Source: CAZGKW01 sp964526295
GTDB lineage: Bacteria; Planctomycetota; Phycisphaerae; FEN-1346
Reading direction: 5' to 3'
Assembly (NCBI GenBank): GCA_964526295.1
Contig: CAZGKW010000003.1
Location: 107,194 to 171,193, forward strand
DNA: 64,000 nt
In this document: positions 42,796-51,670 of the stretch, piece after piece
Layout of the letters: each line of letters opens with the position of its first letter
How positions within the stretch are numbered: position 1 is the first letter of the stretch
Translations under genes and position numbers: made by a program
Notes under the pieces: model-generated
Told to the model about the DNA's origin: nothing
What the model saw: only the letters and a program-made list of their open reading frames with translations
Databases searched by the model: none

Positions 42796-44679
42796 CTAGA
42801 CGAACGCCTCGACGGTCAGGAGGCCCTTGGCCAGGAGGTCCTTGGCGAACATGGGGATGTAGCCGGTGTGCATCAGCTCGCCCCGCTTCCGGTCGCGTCC
42901 GACCGGCCGGACGAAGATGTCCTCGACGACGATGGTGCCCTCGTCGCGGTCGAGGCCGGCCACTTCGCTGATGGCCGTCACCTCGCGCCTCCCGTCGGCG
43001 AATCGCGTCAGGTGGCAGACCGCCTCCAGGGCCGTGACGATCTGCTCGCGGATGGCCCGGATGGGCATGTCGACGGCCTCCAGGACGAGGCCTTCGAGCC
43101 GCTTCATCGCGTCCTGGGGGCTGTTGGCGTGGATGGTGGTCAGCGACCCGTCGTGGCCGGTGTTCATGGCCTGGAGCATGTCGAGGCCTTCCGGCCCGCG
43201 GACCTCGCCGACGATGATGCGGTCGGGCCGCTGGCGGAGGGCGTTCTGGACGAGGTTCCGGATGGTGTAGCTGCCCTTGCCTTCGACGTTGGCCTGGCGG
43301 GTCTCGACCCGCACCAGGTGCTCCTGGTGGAGCTGAAGCTCGGCCGAGTCCTCGATGGTGATGATCCGTTCGTGCGGCGGGATATAGGCCGAGAGGACGT
43401 TCAGCAGCGTCGTCTTGCCGGAGGCCGTCCCGCCGGAGACGAGGATGTTCTTGCGGCCCAGGACGCACGCCCGGAGGAAGTTGGCCGCGAACGGCGTGAT
43501 CGTGCCGAAGCCGATCAGGTCGTCGATGGTGAACGGGACCTCGGAGAACTTCCGGATCGTCAGGACGGGCCCGACGAGGCTCAGCGGCTCGATGGTGGCG
43601 TTGACCCGGCTGCCGTCGGGCAGACGGGCGTCGACGATCGGGCTGGACCGGTCGATCCGCCGGCCGATCGGCGTCACGATCCGCTCGATGACCGTGTGGA
43701 CCACCTCGTCGGAGAAGAACGACCGGCCGGTGTTCCGGATGACGCCCGTTTCCTCGATGTAGATCTTCTCCGGGCCGACCACCATGACCTCGGTGACGTT
43801 CGGCATGTCCAGCAGGTCCTGGATGGGCCCGAGGCCGAAGACGATGTCGAGGATCTCCTTCATGATGTAGCGTTTGACGACGTAGACCCACAGGGCCTCG
43901 GTGACCTGGGGGGCCTCGCGGTCGAACGCCGTCAGGAAGTCCTCCTCGACCTTCTCGATGTCGCGTTTGACGTTCTCCTCGCCGAACTTCAGGTCCAGGT
44001 CGCGGATCAGCAGGTCGCGTAGCCGCACCAGGCCGGCCTCGTACTGGGCGTCGAGGACGGCGTCGCCCGGCTGGAGGATGGGCGGGCGCATCTTCGACCC
44101 CGCCCGGCGGGAGATCTCCGTGATCACGTCCCGCTTGAGCTGCTGCTCGCAGATGAACCACCCGCTCTCGTCGTCGACGTCGGCGACGGCCGCATCCAGG
44201 ATCTCCGACAGGTGGGCCTTGACGTGGCCGATGTAGCGGGGATCGTCCTGGGCCTCGACCTCGAGAGTGCGAAGGTTCAAGCGCTTGAGGAGCTCGACAT
44301 GGACCCGCTTCTCGATGGCCATGGCCTTGGCCAGGGGCGAACGCTCGCGGCGGATGCGGATCTTGCCGGCGGGCTTGGCGTCGGCCGCCTCCGGCGTCAG
44401 GTACAGGGCCCACTCGCCGATCTGGACCTCCTGGCCGGCGGCCAGGGGCACCTGCTCGCCCACGCCGACCAGCTCATCGTCGACGAGCGTCCCGTTCAGA
44501 CCGACGTTCTCGATGAAGTACTGGCCGTCCTTGCGGAGGATGCGGGCGTGCTCCCGCGAGACGAACGGGCTGGGCAGCTCCAGATCGTTGGCCGCGTCGC
44601 GGCCGATCCGCACGACGTCCGAGGTCAGCTCGACCTCGTGTCGGACGTCGCTGAGTTGGCTGTAAGCGATGAGACGCAC
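42796..44679 (-). CDS. tadA: Tad pilus ATPase CpaF/TadA with an N-terminal FHA domain
   Basis: This 627-residue motor ATPase is longer than usual. Residues ~1-95 are an FHA domain with the key pattern RIGRDAANDLELPSPFVSREHARI and VGLNGTLVDDELV, the Arg, Ser-x-x-His and Asn that bind phosphothreonine. The CpaF core follows: VTEVMVVGPEKIYIEETG, DARLPDGSRVNATI, Walker A SGGTASGKTTLLN, the Asp box IIVGEVRGPEGLDMLQAMNTGHDG and the His box TTIHANSPQDAMKRLE. A GTG start with GAGGAG upstream fits the FHA beginning. FHA-CpaF in an operon with a Ser/Thr kinase suggests phosphorylation control. Confidence 0.95.
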   Translation of the reverse strand: MRLIAYSQLSDVRHEVELTSDVVRIGRDAANDLELPSPFVSREHARILRKDGQYFIENVGLNGTLVDDELVGVGEQVPLAAGQEVQIGEWALYLTPEAADAKPAGKIRIRRERSPLAKAMAIEKRVHVELLKRLNLRTLEVEAQDDPRYIGHVKAHLSEILDAAVADVDDESGWFICEQQLKRDVITEISRRAGSKMRPPILQPGDAVLDAQYEAGLVRLRDLLIRDLDLKFGEENVKRDIEKVEEDFLTAFDREAPQVTEALWVYVVKRYIMKEILDIVFGLGPIQDLLDMPNVTEVMVVGPEKIYIEETGVIRNTGRSFFSDEVVHTVIERIVTPIGRRIDRSSPIVDARLPDGSRVNATIEPLSLVGPVLTIRKFSEVPFTIDDLIGFGTITPFAANFLRACVLGRKNILVSGGTASGKTTLLNVLSAYIPPHERIITIEDSAELQLHQEHLVRVETRQANVEGKGSYTIRNLVQNALRQRPDRIIVGEVRGPEGLDMLQAMNTGHDGSLTTIHANSPQDAMKRLEGLVLEAVDMPIRAIREQIVTALEAVCHLTRFADGRREVTAISEVAGLDRDEGTIVVEDIFVRPVGRDRKRGELMHTGYIPMFAKDLLAKGLLTVEAFV

Positions 44680-44692
44680 GGCGGGTTCTCCT

Positions 44693-45487
44693 CTACGGAA
44701 ACAGCGAGCCCGGGATGGCGTCGGCATCTCGGCCCAGGTACTTCCTCACGACGTCCTGGTTGAGCTTCGGCTCGACCCGGACGTCCACGTCGGGCTGGGA
44801 CGGCAGCGTGATCTGGAAGCGGTTCCGGTGCTCCTTCAGCAGCAGCTCGAGCAGGAGGTCCGCCTGGTCGGGCTTCAGCTCGATGCCGATCCGGTCGTAC
44901 TTGCCCCGGCGGGCCGCCGGCAGGACCTGGGCCGACCCGTCGATCGTCGCGACCCGGACGTTGTTCAGCACCGTCACGACCTCGAGGTCCTCCTTCTTGT
45001 CGTCGGGGGTCTGCTCGAAGATGCCGCGGACCGTGACGTAGGACCCGGGCTGGAGCTGGCCCCCGACGCTGGTGTCCTTGTCCACCGGGATGCTGACCAG
45101 CTCGTACCCCTTTCGGACGTCGATGATGTTGTGGAGACTCTCGGCGGTGTCGACCTTGAACATCGGAGCATAGAGGACCTCGCCCTCGTACATGTTTCGG
45201 GGGGCCTTCTGGTTGATCACGAGGTTCCGCTCCTCGGCCCGGAGGGCCCGCTCGAAGGCCTTTTCGAAGGCGGCCGGCACCCGGGCCTGCGTCAGATGGC
45301 TCTCGCGAATCTCGTCGCCGGACTTGACGTTCGCCCGGAGCTGGAGCACCTCGAAGGCGTTGCCCGTGACGCTTCGGATCTCGTTGCTGATATAGAGCTG
45401 CATCAGGATGACGGCGAGGAGGGCAGCGACGATCGCCGCCACCAGCACGCCGGCACTCGGAAACGCCTGCCCACTCGATCTGGCCAT
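44693..45487 (-). CDS. cpaB: Flp pilus assembly protein CpaB
   Basis: This 264-residue periplasmic protein has an N-terminal anchor helix (GVLVAAIVAALLAVILMQLYI) and an SAF-like domain (QLRANVKSGDEIRESHLTQARVP, YELVSIPVDKDTSVGGQLQPGSYVTVRGIF, LLELLLKEHRNRFQITLP). CpaB normally steadies the outer-membrane secretin, but no secretin gene is in this operon. AAGGAG precedes the ATG. Confidence 0.92.
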   Translation of the reverse strand: MARSSGQAFPSAGVLVAAIVAALLAVILMQLYISNEIRSVTGNAFEVLQLRANVKSGDEIRESHLTQARVPAAFEKAFERALRAEERNLVINQKAPRNMYEGEVLYAPMFKVDTAESLHNIIDVRKGYELVSIPVDKDTSVGGQLQPGSYVTVRGIFEQTPDDKKEDLEVVTVLNNVRVATIDGSAQVLPAARRGKYDRIGIELKPDQADLLLELLLKEHRNRFQITLPSQPDVDVRVEPKLNQDVVRKYLGRDADAIPGSLFP

Positions 45488-45492
45488 AGAGT

Positions 45493-46347
45493 CTACTCCT
45501 TGGCTTCGTCCGCGACCTGGGCCCGGCGCGGCCGCTGCGCTTCGTAGCCCGTGTCGTAGACCGCCGCGAGCGTCTCGTCCGCGGTCTGCCGCTCGCGGGC
45601 GAAGACGAACCGGTAGTGCGGCCCCCGGCGAAAGACGATCAGCCAGCCCCGGTCCTCGGCCCGCCGACCGCCCGCCGACGCCGGCTCCGGCATCTCCGAC
45701 TCGCGGACCCAGCCGTCCCCGGCCGAATACCGCTCGTAGAACCGCGCCAGGGCCTGCGAGATCGGCTCGCGAATCCGAACCAGGACCATCCGCGTGTCGC
45801 CCCGGGCCGGATGGTCGAACACCGCCAGCACCTGGGCCCCCTCCGGGACCATCTCGGCCGGCACCGCCCCTTCCGGATACGCATGGGGCAGGCCGAACCG
45901 CTCGGCGATGAACCGCCGCCGGTCCTCGGCCGACTGGTTGCCGGGGTGCTCGTACTGGCCCTCCTCGGCCCCGGCCAGGAGGACGCCGGCCAGGAGCCGG
46001 CGCATCGTGTCACGGGCTTCCTCGCCGGCCGGCTCCCGCTCCGCCCCCGCCGGCGGCGCTACCGCGCGCTCCGGCGGGAAGTGCGTCGCCTCGCCGGGCA
46101 GGAGCCGCGGTTTCCCGTCACCGCCGTCACGACGGATGATCGCTTGCGCGAAGACGACGAACGCCACGGCGATCGCCGTGGCCGCCAGCAGCCGCCACCC
46201 GTACGACGACCACGTCGGCCGGGGCCGGGCCGCCTCGGCCTGCCGGTCCTTCGCGGCGTCGGCGGGTCGGCCTTGGGCCGCACCGGGGGGTCGGTCGCCC
46301 GTTGCGTCCATCGGCCGGTCGCTCGGGTTGGGCCCTTCGGGGTTCAC
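45493..46347 (-). CDS. Tad-operon single-pass membrane protein of unknown function
   Basis: The 284-residue protein has a disordered, charged N-terminus, one membrane helix (GWRLLAATAIAVAFVVFAQAII, ~50-71) and a soluble domain (DRRRFIAERFGLPHAYPEGAVPAEMVPEGAQVLAVFD, MVLVRIREPISQALARFYERY). No family recognised. The GTG start overlaps the stop of the TadE-like gene (GTGA), so it is part of the operon and probably an accessory of the pilus. Confidence 0.75.
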   Translation of the reverse strand: MNPEGPNPSDRPMDATGDRPPGAAQGRPADAAKDRQAEAARPRPTWSSYGWRLLAATAIAVAFVVFAQAIIRRDGGDGKPRLLPGEATHFPPERAVAPPAGAEREPAGEEARDTMRRLLAGVLLAGAEEGQYEHPGNQSAEDRRRFIAERFGLPHAYPEGAVPAEMVPEGAQVLAVFDHPARGDTRMVLVRIREPISQALARFYERYSAGDGWVRESEMPEPASAGGRRAEDRGWLIVFRRGPHYRFVFARERQTADETLAAVYDTGYEAQRPRRAQVADEAKE

Positions 46348-47093
46348 TCGAAGACGCCCCCTCCCCCGCCCACGGCAGCCGCGCCGTCGTCGTCATCGCG
46401 GCCGAGGTCGTCCGCGTCGTCCAGCTCGTCGCCGGAGGCGTGGAACATCCGCTCGATGATGTCGTCGCGCGTCTCCTGGAAGTGCTCGGCCACCTCGCCC
46501 TGGAGATTGTCGCGGAAGCTGTCGAAGATGGGCTTCAGAGGGCCGCTCCGGGCGATCTTCCAGGCGTCGATGTGGTGGAAGTGCCACGGGCTGGAGTCGC
46601 GGAAGTATTCGGCCTGGGCCGTCCGGGGGAGGAAATTCCACAGCCGGCCCCGGCGGTCGAAGCGGCGGCTGGCGGCCGTCCGGTGCCGGCCCGGCAGGTT
46701 CCCCGACAGGCGGTCCCAGTAGTCGAGGGCCTCGGGATTGCCGGCCCGGGCGACGGTGGGGGGCTCGACCTCGCGGCGGAGGCGGTTCAGCTCCTCGCCC
46801 GTGCCGCGGGGCCGGCCCTCCTCGCCGCCCCCGGCCTCGGGGTCCCAGTCCTCGGCCATCTCCAGCTCGGTCCAGTGGCCGTGCTGGGCGTTTCGCCACA
46901 GCCGGTGCCGGGCCGCCACCAGGGCGTGCTGCTTGGCCAGCATCCCCAGCGACATGTAGAACCCCAGGCCGCTGACGAAGATGACGATCGGCAGCGTCAG
47001 GACGAACTCCAGCAGGGCGTTGCCGCGCCGGCGCGACCGCGCCGGGCTCAAGAGACGCGCCTGGCTACTCCACATTGGCTTGGAGGCGTTCAA
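46344..47093 (-). CDS. TadE/TadF-like pseudopilin
   Basis: The 249-residue protein has the TadE-type pseudopilin start RRRGNALLEFVLTLPIVIFVSGLGFYMSLGML: basic residues, then Glu within the hydrophobic helix. The rest is a soluble charged domain. The TTG at 47093 overlaps the TadG stop and has a strong GGAGGTGA upstream, whereas the ATG at 47075 has no ribosome-binding site; both keep the pilin-like signal. Confidence 0.82.
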   Translation of the reverse strand: MNASKPMWSSQARLLSPARSRRRGNALLEFVLTLPIVIFVSGLGFYMSLGMLAKQHALVAARHRLWRNAQHGHWTELEMAEDWDPEAGGGEEGRPRGTGEELNRLRREVEPPTVARAGNPEALDYWDRLSGNLPGRHRTAASRRFDRRGRLWNFLPRTAQAEYFRDSSPWHFHHIDAWKIARSGPLKPIFDSFRDNLQGEVAEHFQETRDDIIERMFHASGDELDDADDLGRDDDDGAAAVGGGGGVFE

Positions 47094-48910
47094 TGGGTCA
47101 CCTCCCGGACGAACGTATCGTCGTAGGCCTCGATCATGTCGCGGATGGGGCGGACGTTCTCCTCGGTGACCACCTGGCCCACCTCGCCCGCCTCGGCCGG
47201 CATCGAGCGGGCCAGCTCCGGCAGCAGGACCCGCCACCGGTCGGTCCGCATCAGCTTCACCTTCCAGTGCTGCGTGAACAGGTCGTGGCTCCACCGGTTG
47301 TACACGCGGGTCTGGGCGTAGCAGACGGTCTTGCTGGAGGGGTTCGGGTTGATGAACCAGTCGGTCCACTCCTCGACCGCGCCGGAACGATAGGCGAACC
47401 CGTTGAACGTGAACGTCCGCTGGACGTGGGCGGTCTGGAGGTCGGCGATGCGCCGGTCCAAGAGGACCGGCGCGAAGTCGGGGGCCCCGCCTGCGGGGGG
47501 CAGGTAGTCCCGGTGCAGGTGCTGGTCGGTCTCCAGTTCCGCCCCGTTGAAGCGCATCAGCGTCACGTGGTAATAGGTCTGCTCCTCGGCCTCGGTGTAC
47601 GGCCAGGGGGTGCCGTCCGGGTACATCGGCGGATGGGGGGCGAAGATGCCGAGCTGCGGATAGTGGGTCGTCGAGCGCTCGTTGACCTTGTACCACCCGG
47701 CCTTCCTCGGGTCGAGTCCCTCGCGGGCCTCGCTCGACCGGGTCCACCCGTTCAGGTGCATGGACTTCACGGACGAGCGGTGGAAGTTGCGGGGGCGGGG
47801 CTTCTCGGGGTGCCTGAGGTCCATGTTCGCAAAGAACGTCGCGGTGGGAAACTCGTACCGGCAATCGAAGCTCACCCGTTCCCACCAGACCCGGCGGATG
47901 CGGTCCGGCTGCTCCTCCTCGAGCTTCAGCGCGTCCTCGTAGACCATCTCCCACTCGCGCAGCGACACCTCGTCCTCGCTGCTTCCGAACATCATCTCGA
48001 GCTTCATGTCCGAGACGATGCGAAACAGGACCGAGAACCGGCTGATGTCAAACAGGCCCATCGGCCGCGTCTCCAGGTAGGGCTCCCGCCAGTACTCGAA
48101 CGGCCCGAGGGGGCCCCCGCCGTAGCCCCGGTACCCCATGACGTGGGCGAAGCCGCCGATGACCTGCTTCTCGCGGGGCTCCGGCATGCGGGCCCACTGC
48201 ATCGGGTTGCGGAAGTCCTCGAACTCGCCGTCCACGACCGGCAGCTCGGGCCAGACCGGCACCAGCAGGCCGAACTCGCAGTTGTCCTCGTTGGCGATGT
48301 CGATGGCCTCGCGCTGGGCGGCCCGCGGGACGGCCTCGGTCATCGCGTGAGAGAACCCGTCCATCAGCTTCGCGCATTCCCACAGGATCCCCGTGTCGTA
48401 CCGGCAGAACTCCTCGATCGGGACCCCCTCCACCACGTCCTCGAACTGGTGGATGATCTCCTGCTCCGACGCCGCGTTCCCCACCACCAGCCAGTCGCTG
48501 ACCCGCGTGTCGATCGGCACGTCGTGCCCCACCGGCGAGGAGCCGATCCCCGAGACGAGGTCGTCGATGCACTCGGTGGCGGGCGGCACGACGGTCTCGA
48601 GGGAATCCAGCAGCAGCACCAGGGCCAGGAGCTGCGTCTCCACCACGTTGCACATCGAGACGGTGTTCAGGCCCCGGGCGTACCAGCAGGCGCCGCCGGC
48701 GGCCACCGCGTCGGCCGCCGACTGGACCTCCACCTTCGTGTTGAGCTGGAGCCCCGTGTTGACGATCAGGAACACCAGGGCCGCCAGCAGCAGGAACACG
48801 AAGAGCATGACGAAGATGGCCTGTCCCCGCTCGTCCCGGTGCAGGCCCGAAAGGGCCCGGACCCGAACCGGGCGGCGGACACGGCCCAGGCTGGGCCTCG
48901 GACGGTTCAT
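47090..48910 (-). CDS. tadG: TadG-like pilus-associated protein
   Basis: The 606-residue protein starts with DERGQAIFVMLFVFLLLAALVFLIVNTGLQLNTKVEVQSAADAVAAGGACW, the TadG/pilus-assembly Flp-type N-terminus with one anchor helix, followed by a large extracytoplasmic domain rich in Trp and Tyr. TadG-like proteins are thought to anchor the pilus. ATGA overlap with the kinase-TPR gene upstream; coupled also to the TadE-like gene downstream. Confidence 0.85.
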   Translation of the reverse strand: MNRPRPSLGRVRRPVRVRALSGLHRDERGQAIFVMLFVFLLLAALVFLIVNTGLQLNTKVEVQSAADAVAAGGACWYARGLNTVSMCNVVETQLLALVLLLDSLETVVPPATECIDDLVSGIGSSPVGHDVPIDTRVSDWLVVGNAASEQEIIHQFEDVVEGVPIEEFCRYDTGILWECAKLMDGFSHAMTEAVPRAAQREAIDIANEDNCEFGLLVPVWPELPVVDGEFEDFRNPMQWARMPEPREKQVIGGFAHVMGYRGYGGGPLGPFEYWREPYLETRPMGLFDISRFSVLFRIVSDMKLEMMFGSSEDEVSLREWEMVYEDALKLEEEQPDRIRRVWWERVSFDCRYEFPTATFFANMDLRHPEKPRPRNFHRSSVKSMHLNGWTRSSEAREGLDPRKAGWYKVNERSTTHYPQLGIFAPHPPMYPDGTPWPYTEAEEQTYYHVTLMRFNGAELETDQHLHRDYLPPAGGAPDFAPVLLDRRIADLQTAHVQRTFTFNGFAYRSGAVEEWTDWFINPNPSSKTVCYAQTRVYNRWSHDLFTQHWKVKLMRTDRWRVLLPELARSMPAEAGEVGQVVTEENVRPIRDMIEAYDDTFVREVTH

Positions 48911-51591
48911 GACTTCCCTCCGCCTGTCTGCTCCTGCTGCTCGAGCTGGAGGGCCCGCTCCAGCCACCCGTCGACCTCGACGGTCCGTTTCTGGCGCTTG
49001 GCCAGGTTGAAGAACGCCGCCGCCTTCGCGTACTCCCCCTGCTCCAGGTAGTACTTGCCCTGGGCCAGGTACCGCTGGTAGTCGGTCTCGACAATCAGGT
49101 CGTTGACCTCGGCGGTGTCCATGGTCTCCTGGGCCCGCTCGAACTCGGCCTTGGCGTTGAGGTACTCGCCGCGGCTCAGGAGGTCCTTGCCCATGTCGAA
49201 GTGGAGGTGATAGCCGCGGAGCTGCTCGATCCGGGTCGCCAGCGAGGCCAGCTCCTCGGTGTCCTTGACCAGCTTGGCCTTGGCGATCTCGTCGGCGGCC
49301 TCGTCCCACTCTTTCCGGTCGATGAAGTCGCGAACCCGGCCGACGTGGGCCTGGTAGGAGGCCCGGGCCAGCTCGTCGGTGATCCGGGGCCGGTCCTTGT
49401 GGTCGGCGGGCATGAGGCGCAGCGCCTCCTCGTAGCTCCGGATGGCCTGCTCCCAGTTGCGGGCCCCGATGGCCTTGTCGCCGGCGTCCATATGGCCCTT
49501 CAACCGGTCGGCCTGCTTGAACTGCTGGATCTCTCGCAGGGCCTCGGGGTGCTGCGGATAGAACTGGAGGACCTGGGCCCAGACCTCGACGGCCTTCTCG
49601 GGGAGGCCGGCGTCCCGGAGGCCTCGGGCCTTCTCCGCGAGGCCCTCCGCCCGGGCCTGGTTCCGCTTGGCCTTGACCCGCTCGGAGGAGCGGACCGCCA
49701 GGGCCTCGCCGTAGAGGTCCTCGGCGGTCTTCCAGTCGCCCTGGGCGAAGGCCTCCTCGGCCTGGGCGAAGACCCGGCCGAACCGGATTCCTTCCTGCGT
49801 CTCCCGGATGAGGTCCATCACCTCGGGGGTCTCGCGGAACTGCCGGGCCCGCTGAAAGGCCGTCAGGGCGGCGTCCAGCTGGCCCTTCTCCAGAAGGGCC
49901 CGGCCCTCCAGGATCCGCGTCCGATAGGCCCGCATCCGAAGCTGGTCCTGGAGCTCGGAAATCCGGGCGCTTAAGTCCAGCCCGTGCCGGGCCAGGACCT
50001 CGTCGCCGAACAGGCCCCGCAGCTCGTTGTAGACCCGGATCGCCTCCTCGAGCTGGCCGTTGTCCTCGGCCCGCTTCGCCAGGGTCATCTGCTGGTCGAG
50101 CTGGCGGCCCTGGTTGAGCTTGTCGCGGAAGTTGCTCGACCAGTTGGTGCGGCCGGTCTTGTCCTCGACCTTGCCGAGACCGTTGTCGGCCCCGACCCAG
50201 TCGCGCTGCTCGAGGGCCAGCTCGGCCTTGGCCTGCCAGTGGCGGCGATAGGCGTTCTCGGCGATGTCCTGGAGGCCGGGGTAGGTCTTCTCGATCTTTT
50301 TGAAGGCGGCGGCCGCGTCGGCCCACTCGCCGGCGGTGAAGAGCCTCTCGGCCTGGCTCTCCGCCGTGTGGGCCTCCTCGCGTCGGGCCGCCCGCATGGC
50401 GTCGGAGACGACGACGCCTGCGATCGAGACGAGGATCATGGCCCCGGCGATGATGCCGCCCCAGATGGCCGCCCGCTTCCAGGTCCACTTCGAGACGGGC
50501 AAGGGGGCGGTCGTCTCGGCGGAGGGGGCGGCGGGGACGCCCGCCTGGGCGGCGGGAGCGGGAGGCCGGGCCGCCTGCCGGGTCGGCGGGGCCGCCTGCG
50601 TCGGTCCGCCCGGCCGGGGACGCGTCACGGCGGGGGCCTGGGGCGAGACGACGTCCTCCTCGATCTCCTGCTCCAGGTGCTGCGAGTCGGCCTCCGTCAG
50701 GCCCTGGCCCTTGACGTTCATGACGAAAATGCGCCGCAGCCACCGGATGATCTGGTCGGCCGTGCCGAACCGCCGCGACGGGTCCTTCTCCATCATCCGC
50801 TCGACGATCTTCGAGATGAGCGGCGGTATGCCCGGCTGGACGTCTTTCAGGGCCGGGGCCCGAAGGCCCGGGTTCGAGTGCCAGTGCATCCACCGGACCT
50901 GCTGGGCCCGCTCGTCGCGGAGGACGTCGGCGAAGATCTCCCCGAACTTCTCCGGGCCCAGCAGCATCTCATAGGCGATGACCCCGAGGCTGTAGATGTC
51001 GGCCCGGGGGTCGATCGGCTGGCCGGTGAACAACTCCGGCGCCATGTACTTCGTCGTGCCCATCGGGAGACTGGTCCGCCCGCCGCTGTGACCGATCAGG
51101 CCGAAGTCGGTGATCTTCAGGGCCCCGTCGGTGGCCATCATGATGTTCGACGGAGTCAGGTCGCGGTGGACCACCCCCCCGGCGTGCATGGCCTTCAGGC
51201 CCAGGGCCGTCGAGAGAACCACCCCGAGGGCGGTCTGGAGCGGCACGGCCCCCCGGTCCATCATGGCCCGAAGGGTCTTGCCCTCGACGTACTCCATGAC
51301 CAGGAAGAGCTGGTGGTCGCGTTCGATCAGCTCGTAGACGTTGACGATGTTGGCCTGGGTGGCGCTCAAGCGTGCCAGGGACTGGGCCTCGGTGCGGAAC
51401 CGCTCGACGAAACGCTCGTCCTGCGCCAGGTGCGGCGCGATCTGCTTGACCGCCACGTGCCGCGCCAGGCCCGGGTCGTAAGCCTTGTACACGACGGCCA
51501 TGCCGCCGGCGGCCACCCGCTCCCGGATCTCGTACTTGCCGAGCGTGGCCCCGACCTGCATGGTGCCCGCAAATGGCTCCTGACCGCTCAT
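48907..51591 (-). CDS. Transmembrane Ser/Thr protein kinase with TPR-rich region, in the Tad operon
   Basis: The 894-residue protein begins with a Hanks-type kinase: Gly loop RVAAGGMAVVYKA, AVKQI lysine, HRDLTPSNIMM catalytic loop, ITDFGL, APELFTGQPIDPRADIYSLGV. A Pro/Ala-rich linker and one membrane helix (AIWGGIIAGAMILVSIAGVVV, ~375-397) follow. The C-terminal ~480 residues are TPR-like repeats (AERLFTAGEWADAAAAFKKIEKTYP, AEEAFAQGDWKTAEDLYGEAL, GKYYLEQGEYAKAAAFFNLA) on the other side of the membrane. Lying between two pseudopilin genes, it may sense pilus parts and phosphorylate the FHA-bearing system. Confidence 0.93.
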   Translation of the reverse strand: MSGQEPFAGTMQVGATLGKYEIRERVAAGGMAVVYKAYDPGLARHVAVKQIAPHLAQDERFVERFRTEAQSLARLSATQANIVNVYELIERDHQLFLVMEYVEGKTLRAMMDRGAVPLQTALGVVLSTALGLKAMHAGGVVHRDLTPSNIMMATDGALKITDFGLIGHSGGRTSLPMGTTKYMAPELFTGQPIDPRADIYSLGVIAYEMLLGPEKFGEIFADVLRDERAQQVRWMHWHSNPGLRAPALKDVQPGIPPLISKIVERMMEKDPSRRFGTADQIIRWLRRIFVMNVKGQGLTEADSQHLEQEIEEDVVSPQAPAVTRPRPGGPTQAAPPTRQAARPPAPAAQAGVPAAPSAETTAPLPVSKWTWKRAAIWGGIIAGAMILVSIAGVVVSDAMRAARREEAHTAESQAERLFTAGEWADAAAAFKKIEKTYPGLQDIAENAYRRHWQAKAELALEQRDWVGADNGLGKVEDKTGRTNWSSNFRDKLNQGRQLDQQMTLAKRAEDNGQLEEAIRVYNELRGLFGDEVLARHGLDLSARISELQDQLRMRAYRTRILEGRALLEKGQLDAALTAFQRARQFRETPEVMDLIRETQEGIRFGRVFAQAEEAFAQGDWKTAEDLYGEALAVRSSERVKAKRNQARAEGLAEKARGLRDAGLPEKAVEVWAQVLQFYPQHPEALREIQQFKQADRLKGHMDAGDKAIGARNWEQAIRSYEEALRLMPADHKDRPRITDELARASYQAHVGRVRDFIDRKEWDEAADEIAKAKLVKDTEELASLATRIEQLRGYHLHFDMGKDLLSRGEYLNAKAEFERAQETMDTAEVNDLIVETDYQRYLAQGKYYLEQGEYAKAAAFFNLAKRQKRTVEVDGWLERALQLEQQEQTGGGKS

Positions 51592-51670
51592 GCCGTCTCC
51601 GTCCGTTCGTCGCATCCGTCGCGCCGCGACCCGCGAGGCCGTCGTCCGGCCCCGGCGAACACGTCCGATC

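Noticed and set aside
40856..44413. A single very long minus-strand frame of ~1185 codons
   Set aside because: It runs through tadC and then in the wrong frame across tadB and the CpaF gene; its upstream part is Arg/Pro-rich shadow coding of GC-rich DNA.
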